A DNA stretch of 11,189 bases from contig DPVA01000079.1 in assembly GCA_003529705.1 (NCBI GenBank), forward strand, positions 1-11,189, given 5' to 3'. The stretch's first letter is position 1; each line of letters begins with the position of its first letter. The notes under the pieces are model-generated. The model saw only the letters and a program-made list of their open reading frames with translations. It did no database searches and was not told the DNA's origin. This document shows, in pieces, positions 6,341-11,189 of this stretch. The position numbers and the translations under genes are program-made. This DNA is from Gammaproteobacteria bacterium (lineage in GTDB: Bacteria > Pseudomonadota > Gammaproteobacteria > Arenicellales > UBA868).

Positions 6341-7267
6341 TTAGTGTTCAAACCACTGTCGTGCTGCAGCTGCGTCGAGAGCAATCTGCGTTTTTAAGGC
6401 CTCGAAAGATTCAAACCGCCGCTCCGATCGTATCTTCGCCTCAAATTCGACCCGGATACGGCGACCGTAAATCTCTTCCGCAAAATCAAAAAAATGAGTC
6501 TCCAACAGCACCCGCTCTCCTCCCACTGTTGGCCGAATCCCAATGTTTGCTACACCCAGTTGGGACTCCCCATCATCCAAGTGCACGCGAACCGCATAGA
6601 CGCCCCAGACGGGAATATTGTCGTGGGTGAGCACGATATTGGCGGTTGGAAACCCAATGCTCCGTCCCCGCTTATCCCCGTGGGCTACCCGCCCCTGGAT
6701 AGCATAACGGCAGTCCAGCAACTCCTCAGCAAGATCAAAGTTATCCCGCCGTAACGCCTCTCGGATCCGAGTGCTACTCACGCGTTCGTTGCCGATCAGA
6801 CAGGTGTCCACCGTACTGATACTGAAATTCCAACGTTCCCCCAATTCACGAAGCAAGTAAACATCCCCGGCTCTTTTTCGCCCGAAACGGAAATCATCCC
6901 CGATCACCACATGGCGAACACCCAAACCGTCAACAAGGTACTTTTTTACAAATTCCTCTGCCGAGGTCTGCGCTAACGCCTGGTTGAATCGAAGAGAGAA
7001 AACCTGGTCTACGCCCGCTTCGGTCAACTTTTCAATCTTGTCGCGCCATCGGAGTAATCGCGGAGGTGCATTCTGAGGGCTGAAAAACTCATGCGGGTGG
7101 GGTTCAAATGTCATCGCCGTGGTTTTTACCCCTAGCGCCCGGGCCTCTTTCTTCAAAAGACTCAACAGGCGAACATGTCCAGCGTGCACGCCATCGAAGT
7201 TGCCGATAGAGACGACGGAGGGGCGATGATCTTCCTGGACGTTGTAAAAATCGCGAATCAGTATCAT
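6341..7267 (-). CDS. ribF: Bifunctional riboflavin kinase / FMN adenylyltransferase (FAD synthetase)
   Basis: 308 residues, typical RibF length. It converts riboflavin to FMN and FMN to FAD. The N-terminal nucleotidyltransferase domain (about 1-185) has the GNFDGVHAGH motif (22-31), FEPHP (54-58), GDDFRFGRKRAGD (123-135) and SSTRIREAL (164-172). The C-terminal riboflavin kinase domain (about 186-308) has GDKRGRSIGFPTAN (197-210, with the Mg/ATP-binding T208 and N210), WGVYAV (221-226), and LETHFFDF (255-262) with the probable catalytic E256. It lies between the DUF2203 gene (19-base gap) and lspA (6-base gap). murJ-ribF linkage is standard in gammaproteobacteria; the following ileS is lacking. 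Confidence 0.97.
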   Translation of the reverse strand: MILIRDFYNVQEDHRPSVVSIGNFDGVHAGHVRLLSLLKKEARALGVKTTAMTFEPHPHEFFSPQNAPPRLLRWRDKIEKLTEAGVDQVFSLRFNQALAQTSAEEFVKKYLVDGLGVRHVVIGDDFRFGRKRAGDVYLLRELGERWNFSISTVDTCLIGNERVSSTRIREALRRDNFDLAEELLDCRYAIQGRVAHGDKRGRSIGFPTANIVLTHDNIPVWGVYAVRVHLDDGESQLGVANIGIRPTVGGERVLLETHFFDFAEEIYGRRIRVEFEAKIRSERRFESFEALKTQIALDAAAARQWFEH

Positions 7268-7286
7268 TTAACGTTCAACCGTAGTA

Positions 7287-7715
7287 TCACTGGTGCGCCC
7301 AGTCGGGCTGGCCTTCTTCAATAACCTCGGCGATAGGCCGCCGACGCGAGAAATCTTCCTGATAATAGCGAAAGTATGCCAGACGTAGTTCAGGATGGCG
7401 CCAACACAAGTAGCCGTCGCCGGTATCGAAACCGACCTCCCATAGTCCTGATACTCGGAGGCCCAGGCGTTGCACCTGGGAGATCCATTTTCTGACAATC
7501 TGCTCAAACTCGTCCTTCAGCGCATTCTGGCGCGGATCACAGTCGAGCAAAGCGTTGATATGATCCTGGTAGGGAGCAAGTTCCTTTGTTGCCGCGGCGG
7601 TCACCTTTCTCAGGACCGGTAACATGTGCTTCGCTTCAGAAAGTGAAAACTGCCTCGGTTCACGGGGATGACTGATCGAGGCTATGACCTCGGCGGACAG
7701 CGGACCCGAGATCAT
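7287..7715 (-). CDS. DUF2203 family protein of unknown function
   Basis: 142 residues, soluble, no signal peptide or membrane segment. The N-terminal helix RQFSLSEAKHMLPVLRKVTAA (21-41) and the C-terminal block FDTGDGYLCWRHPELRLAYFRYYQEDFSRRRPI (96-128) match the DUF2203 pattern ('F(T/S)L.EA..LLP.L', then 'G..YLCW.....I...H...F..R.P(L/I)'). The central part (about 45-88) looks helical. Function is unknown in the family. The start is ATG 7715-7713, overlapping the murJ stop in TGATG, with GAGAGG about five bases upstream; a TTG one codon earlier is less likely. The overlap indicates translational coupling with murJ. It is not part of the usual murJ-ribF arrangement I know from gammaproteobacteria. 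Confidence 0.85.
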   Translation of the reverse strand: MISGPLSAEVIASISHPREPRQFSLSEAKHMLPVLRKVTAAATKELAPYQDHINALLDCDPRQNALKDEFEQIVRKWISQVQRLGLRVSGLWEVGFDTGDGYLCWRHPELRLAYFRYYQEDFSRRRPIAEVIEEGQPDWAHQ

Positions 7716-9262
7716 CAAGGCCTCTCTAGCAGCCGGTGTACTTGAAGTCTCATCAGATAGAGTGCCCCAAAGTATCCAATCCCTCCGGCAATAATCAGGA
7801 TAAGCAGCCTCACTACCCGCTCAGCTAGCGTTGCCGCCAGCCACTCCATTTGCCCTCCCTGAAAGAAATGCAGGGCAGCCGCCATGGCGATTGTAGCGAC
7901 TCCCACCCGGCCCAGAAAAAGCCCCCAAGCCTGGCCTGTCTTAAAATGACCTAACCGTTTTAATTTGCGGTACAGAAGCGCCGCATTAGCCAGACCCGCG
8001 ACGCTTGTGGCAAGCGCCAAACCAACGTGCATGAGATGCCACACCAGCACTAGAGCGACCAGCGCGTTAACCGCCATCGCGATCGCGCCCACTACGACCG
8101 GTGTTCGGGTATCTTTTCTCGCGTAAAACCCCGGTGCAAGCACTTTTACCAATACAAAACCCGTTAGACCCACCGCAAACGCTGTCAACGCCCGCCCGGC
8201 CATGACGGCATCATCGGCAGAAAACGCACCGTATTGAAAAAGCGTCACCATCAGCGGAAAAGCGAGGACAGCAAGACCGGCGGCTGCCGGGAGGCATATC
8301 AGGAAAACCAGTCGCAGCGCCCAATCCAGGGTTCTACAATAATTAAGATTATCTGACACAGCCACTTGCCGGGAAAGCATCGGCAAAATAACCGTTGCCA
8401 GTGCTACCCCAAACACGCCGAGAGGAAACTCCATTAAGCGGTCAGAGTAGTAAAGCCACGATACGCTGCCCGTCACGAGAAACGACGCCAATACAGTATT
8501 GATCAGTAGGTTGATCTGAGCAATCGATACCCCAAAAATTGCCGGAACCATCAATCGCAGCACTTGTCCTACGCCTTTAGCACCTGCTTTTTCGTCATCG
8601 GTACATGCCCGAAGTCGGGGGACTGGCAGCCGATCAACTTTTCTAAGGAACGGCAATTGAAATCCAAGCTGCACCACACCAGCTATTAGAACGCCGGCGC
8701 CAAGTGCGACAGCAGCGTTTTGCGACGATGGAACGAAAATCCAGACAGTACCGATTAGGCAAACGTTCAGGAGGATAGGCGTTGCCGCCGGAACACTAAA
8801 ACGGTCATGGGTATTCAGAATTCCCCCCGCCAATGCGACCAGGGAAATGAAGAAAAGATAGGGAAAAGTTAAACGAAGGGTCGAAACTGTCGACTCGAAA
8901 CGCACGGGATCATCGAGGAAACCAGGCGCCATAACACTCACCAGGGCCGGGGCTCCCATCACCCCGCCGACAGTAAACACCACGAGGACCAGTCCCAGCC
9001 GTCCGGCCATGAGATTCAGAAAAGCAGTGACCTCGGCTGGCGGATAACGCGTCTCAAATTCCGAATACACCGGGATAAATGCGACCGAAAGCGCTCCTTC
9101 ACCAAAAATCCGTCGGAAAAAATTGGGTATCCGGAACGCAACAAAGAACGCATCTGCAAGCGCCCCGCTTCCCAAAAACTGGGCGAAGGCAATATCCCGC
9201 ACCAATCCCGTAATCCGGGACACCAGAGTCATCGAACCCACCGTACCCACGTTTTTTATCAT
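7715..9262 (-). CDS. murJ: Lipid II flippase MurJ (MviN)
   Basis: 515 residues from the chosen start, close to the E. coli length (511). A polytopic inner-membrane MOP-superfamily protein that flips lipid II to the periplasmic face for peptidoglycan synthesis. The N terminus MTLVSRITGLVRDIAFAQFLG, with R16, R22 and D37 at positions matching the essential R18, R24 and D39 of E. coli, and the RIPNFFRRIFGEGALSVAFIP signature (44-64) are diagnostic. Many hydrophobic segments follow, consistent with 13-14 helices. I choose ATG 9262 because MIKNVGTVGSMTLVSR aligns with the usual MurJ start and AGGA lies upstream. The frame also opens with a GTG at 9295, which lacks a ribosome binding site and would add 11 charged residues. 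Divergent from rpsT, as is common. Confidence 0.97.
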   Translation of the reverse strand: MIKNVGTVGSMTLVSRITGLVRDIAFAQFLGSGALADAFFVAFRIPNFFRRIFGEGALSVAFIPVYSEFETRYPPAEVTAFLNLMAGRLGLVLVVFTVGGVMGAPALVSVMAPGFLDDPVRFESTVSTLRLTFPYLFFISLVALAGGILNTHDRFSVPAATPILLNVCLIGTVWIFVPSSQNAAVALGAGVLIAGVVQLGFQLPFLRKVDRLPVPRLRACTDDEKAGAKGVGQVLRLMVPAIFGVSIAQINLLINTVLASFLVTGSVSWLYYSDRLMEFPLGVFGVALATVILPMLSRQVAVSDNLNYCRTLDWALRLVFLICLPAAAGLAVLAFPLMVTLFQYGAFSADDAVMAGRALTAFAVGLTGFVLVKVLAPGFYARKDTRTPVVVGAIAMAVNALVALVLVWHLMHVGLALATSVAGLANAALLYRKLKRLGHFKTGQAWGLFLGRVGVATIAMAAALHFFQGGQMEWLAATLAERVVRLLILIIAGGIGYFGALYLMRLQVHRLLERP

Positions 9263-9308
9263 CAGAAAACGTATCCTGTGCCCTTTAGTCCGCACTCAAA
9301 CAAGGCCA

Positions 9309-9337
9309 TTGACAAAAGTGCTGTAATTCCCGATACT
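9309..9337 (+). promoter_or_regulatory. Sigma70-type promoter for rpsT
   Basis: A perfect -35 TTGACA (9309-9314) is followed after exactly 17 bases by GATACT (9332-9337), which matches four of six positions of the -10 consensus. Transcription would start near 9344, giving a leader of roughly 20-25 bases that includes a run of eight T (9345-9352) just before the Shine-Dalgarno. It lies in the 104-base divergent region between murJ and rpsT. Confidence 0.7.
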
Positions 9338-9366
9338 TGCGCGTCTTTTTTTTCCGGAAGAATCCT

Positions 9367-9642
9367 TTGGCCAACTCAGCACAGGCACGCAAACGCGCAC
9401 GGCAAGCCGTAAGTCACCGGGCCCGAAATATGTCACAGCGCTCAAATATGCGCACCGCGATCAAACGCTTCAACCGCAGCGTTCAAGACGGCGACACCGC
9501 CACCGCCGAATCGGCATATCGCGAGTTGACCTCGAGCGTCGACCGAGCTGCCAGAAAGGGTCTTGCGCATCGCAATCAGGCTGCCAGACTGAAAAGTCGA
9601 CTGAACGCACGGCTCAAGGCCAAAGCCACCGCTGCCGCCTGA
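9367..9642 (+). CDS. rpsT: 30S ribosomal protein S20
   Basis: 91 residues, basic and alanine/arginine rich. The sequence ANSAQARKRARQ...RNMSQRSNMRTAIKRF...VDRAARKGLAHRNQAARLKSRL matches S20 ('ANIKSAKKRA...RRSMMRTFIKK...[22 protein letters not shown]'), which binds 16S rRNA in the small subunit. The start is UUG at 9367-9369: conservation begins exactly there, and GGAAG (9356-9360) sits six bases upstream. The E. coli rpsT gene also starts with UUG, where the weak start contributes to autoregulation, so the same control is plausible here. A longer frame from TTG 9337 would begin inside the promoter -10 and is rejected. It is monocistronic, convergent with proB 30 bases away; I see no convincing terminator in that gap. 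Confidence 0.96.
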   Translation: MANSAQARKRARQAVSHRARNMSQRSNMRTAIKRFNRSVQDGDTATAESAYRELTSSVDRAARKGLAHRNQAARLKSRLNARLKAKATAAA

Positions 9643-9672
9643 GATCAGGATCGCTGCCTCTCTTCTTCCTCT

Positions 9673-10803
9673 TCAGACTAGCACCATATTATCCCGGTGG
9701 ATGAGTTCCGGCTCATCCACGTAACCGAGTAGGTCTTCTATTTTTAGGCTTGAGTGGCCAGCAATTTTACGCGTCTCCTCTGCCGAATAGTTCACCAGTC
9801 CGCGGGCCATTAATCTCTCGCTCCGTTCTGTCAGGCAATCCACGAGATCGCCTCTCTGGAATTCCCCATCAACCCGGGTAACGCCCACGGGCAATAAGCT
9901 CTTACCTGAACTCACCAGAACCTGTTCCGCTCCCGCATCGACAAACAGCTGCCCCCTCGCCGGCATTCGTCCCGCGAGCCATAGCTTGCGGGCGGCCATC
10001 CGCCCCGACGCAGCCCTGAGAAGGGTCCCGGGAATGGAACCCTGCAATATTCCTAAAAGACTCTCAGGATTTCGCCCCGAACAGATTACCGTCGATGCGC
10101 CAGATCGTGCAGCTTTCGCAGCCGCCTGGAGTTTCGTCAGCATGCCCCCACGACCCAAAACTCCACTGGGACCTGCATACCTCTCTAGTGCCGGATCCCC
10201 GGCGCATGCCTCCCGCACCAGTTCTGCACCCGGATCATGCCTGGGATCCGACTCAAAAAGACCCTCCTGGTCAGTCAGGATCACCAAGAAATCAGCCTCG
10301 ATCAGATTGCCAACCAATGCACCCAGCGAATCATTATCCCCAAACTGAATCTCTTCAGTGACTACCGTATCGTTCTCATTCACAACCGGGATAATTCCGA
10401 GCTCAAGCATTGACCGTAGGGCGCTGCGTGCATTGAGATAGCGCGTGCGATCATTCAGGTCGGCACTGGTCAGCAACACCTGTGCCGTCTGAACCCCGTG
10501 TACCTCGAAAGCAACCTGGTAGGCCCGAATCAATCCCATCTGGCCGACCGCCGCAGCCACCTGCAACTGGTGCAGTTCATGAGGCCGTCCGGTCCACCCA
10601 AGGCGGACCAGGCCTTGTGAGATCGCACCCGAAGAAACCAGCACCGGCTCCACTCCCTGGCTCCTTAACTGCACACAACTGTCTGCAAGTGATGAAATCA
10701 AGGGCAGGTTTAAACCTGTTTCCGGATGAGCCAGCAATGCGCTGCCGAGCTTGATAACCCAGCGCTGGGTCGCCTTCGGCCTTTTGTTAATGTTCACGAC
10801 CAT
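9673..10803 (-). CDS. proB: Glutamate 5-kinase
   Basis: 376 residues from the chosen ATG. It phosphorylates L-glutamate with ATP, the first and feedback-regulated step of proline synthesis. The amino-acid kinase domain (about 12-265) has WVIKLGSALL (15-24, K18 for phosphate), VSSGAISQG (56-64), NEND (142-145), FGDNDSLGALVG (154-165), LTDQEGLF (176-183) and GRGGMLTKLQAA (217-228). A C-terminal PUA domain (about 283-355: GQLFVDAGAEQVLVSSGKSL onwards) is present, as in E. coli ProB. ATG 10803 overlaps the obgE stop by 17 bases, with GGA about six bases upstream, so the two are probably co-translated. A longer frame to 10854 would lie within obgE and adds an unconserved basic stretch. obgE-proB is a common gammaproteobacterial pair; proA is not in the window. 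Confidence 0.97.
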   Translation of the reverse strand: MVVNINKRPKATQRWVIKLGSALLAHPETGLNLPLISSLADSCVQLRSQGVEPVLVSSGAISQGLVRLGWTGRPHELHQLQVAAAVGQMGLIRAYQVAFEVHGVQTAQVLLTSADLNDRTRYLNARSALRSMLELGIIPVVNENDTVVTEEIQFGDNDSLGALVGNLIEADFLVILTDQEGLFESDPRHDPGAELVREACAGDPALERYAGPSGVLGRGGMLTKLQAAAKAARSGASTVICSGRNPESLLGILQGSIPGTLLRAASGRMAARKLWLAGRMPARGQLFVDAGAEQVLVSSGKSLLPVGVTRVDGEFQRGDLVDCLTERSERLMARGLVNYSAEETRKIAGHSSLKIEDLLGYVDEPELIHRDNMVLV

Positions 10804-11189
10804 CAGTATCCAGTTTATGCCAGATTTTCTGGCACATCTCTTGACAACCCTCACCGCTCACTCCGGAGATGAGGAACCAAGGGTTCTTCCAGGCTAGGGC
10901 AGCAAGTGTTTCCTCACAGACAGCAGACGCCACGGCAGGGTCGAGGCAGTCTGACTTGCTGAACACCAGCCAACGATCCCGGTCGGCAAGTTGCTGGTCA
11001 AAAGCTTTAAGTTCCCTGAACACCGCCTCCACCGCCATTCGGGGGGTTACGCCGGAGGAATCGTTGATGTCTACGACATGCAATAGCAGTCGAGTGCGGC
11101 TTAAGTGCCGGAGAAACTGAACCCCCAGGCCAGCACCCGCAGCAGCTCCTTCAATCAATCCTGGAATATCTGCGACCACGAAACCCGCG
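10787..11189 (-). CDS. obgE: Obg-family GTPase, C-terminal part of the G domain (5' end outside window)
   Basis: The frame runs off the right edge, so only the last ~133 residues are seen; the Obg glycine-rich N-terminal domain and the P-loop are missing. The G3 region FVVADIPGLIEGAAAGAGLGVQFLRHLSRT is the hallmark of Obg (DIPGLIEGA). LLLHVVDINDS follows. The G4 position reads FSKSD where Obg normally has NKxD, and G5 reads ISGVSGEG where ISAxxGxG is usual. The protein ends soon after the G domain with no acidic tail of the E. coli type. Obg proteins act in 50S ribosome assembly and stress control. Located directly upstream of proB with a 17-base overlap. Confidence 0.95.
   Translation of the reverse strand, partial: AGFVVADIPGLIEGAAAGAGLGVQFLRHLSRTRLLLHVVDINDSSGVTPRMAVEAVFRELKAFDQQLADRDRWLVFSKSDCLDPAVASAVCEETLAALAWKNPWFLISGVSGEGCQEMCQKIWHKLDTDGREH

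Noticed and set aside
9263..9295. GTG 9295 as the murJ start
   Set aside because: There is no ribosome binding site and the extra 11 residues are charged and not MurJ-like; ATG 9262 matches the family start.
9352..9359. Palindrome TTCCGGAA before rpsT as an operator
   Set aside because: Eight bases, overlaps the Shine-Dalgarno and T run, and cannot form an RNA hairpin with a loop; likely chance.
9337..9366. TTG 9337 as the rpsT start
   Set aside because: It overlaps the promoter -10 and adds residues before the conserved S20 beginning; TTG 9367 has a well-spaced GGAAG.
9643..9672. Possible bidirectional terminator between rpsT and proB
   Set aside because: CTGAGATCAG is only a 4-base stem with a 2-base loop, and the following pyrimidine run is not a clean T tract.

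Overview
The window is a piece of chromosome from a proteobacterium, most likely a gammaproteobacterium that I cannot place more precisely. The right-hand two thirds (about 4390-11189) match the conserved gammaproteobacterial block obgE-proB / rpsT / murJ-ribF-(ileS)-lspA-fkpB-ispH. Coding density is very high, most start and stop codons overlap or lie within 20 bases of each other, and no intergenic stretch exceeds about 160 bases. I see no RNA genes, insertion sequences, CRISPR arrays or phage genes.

Region 1 (1-4233) is an accessory metabolic cassette. On the minus strand, read from right to left, it encodes a Rieske non-haem iron oxygenase alpha subunit, a HisC-type PLP aminotransferase, and the two subunits (alpha, beta) of a thiamine-pyrophosphate 2-oxoacid decarboxylase resembling sulfopyruvate/phosphonopyruvate decarboxylase. 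The cistrons overlap or nearly overlap. A LysR-family regulator, cut by the left window edge, converges on the operon with only 2 bases between stop codons. The simplest chemistry is amino acid -> 2-oxoacid (aminotransferase) -> aldehyde + CO2 (TPP enzyme), with an oxygenase hydroxylating or demethylating a precursor or product. The real substrate cannot be read from the sequence.

Region 2 (4390-9262, minus strand) is a housekeeping run: murJ (lipid II flippase), a DUF2203 protein, ribF (FMN/FAD synthesis), lspA (signal peptidase II), fkpB (peptidyl-prolyl isomerase) and ispH (last step of the MEP isoprenoid pathway). Two departures from the usual order stand out. ileS, normally between ribF and lspA, is absent, and a DUF2203 gene sits between murJ and ribF.

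Region 3 (9263-11189) has rpsT on the plus strand, with its own sigma70-like promoter and a UUG start codon, divergent from murJ and convergent with the minus-strand pair obgE-proB. obgE is cut by the right window edge.

The best candidate for new biology is the Rieske / aminotransferase / split TPP-decarboxylase cassette. Secondary points are an apparent non-canonical CTG start for the aminotransferase, the missing ileS, and an altered G4 motif in Obg.
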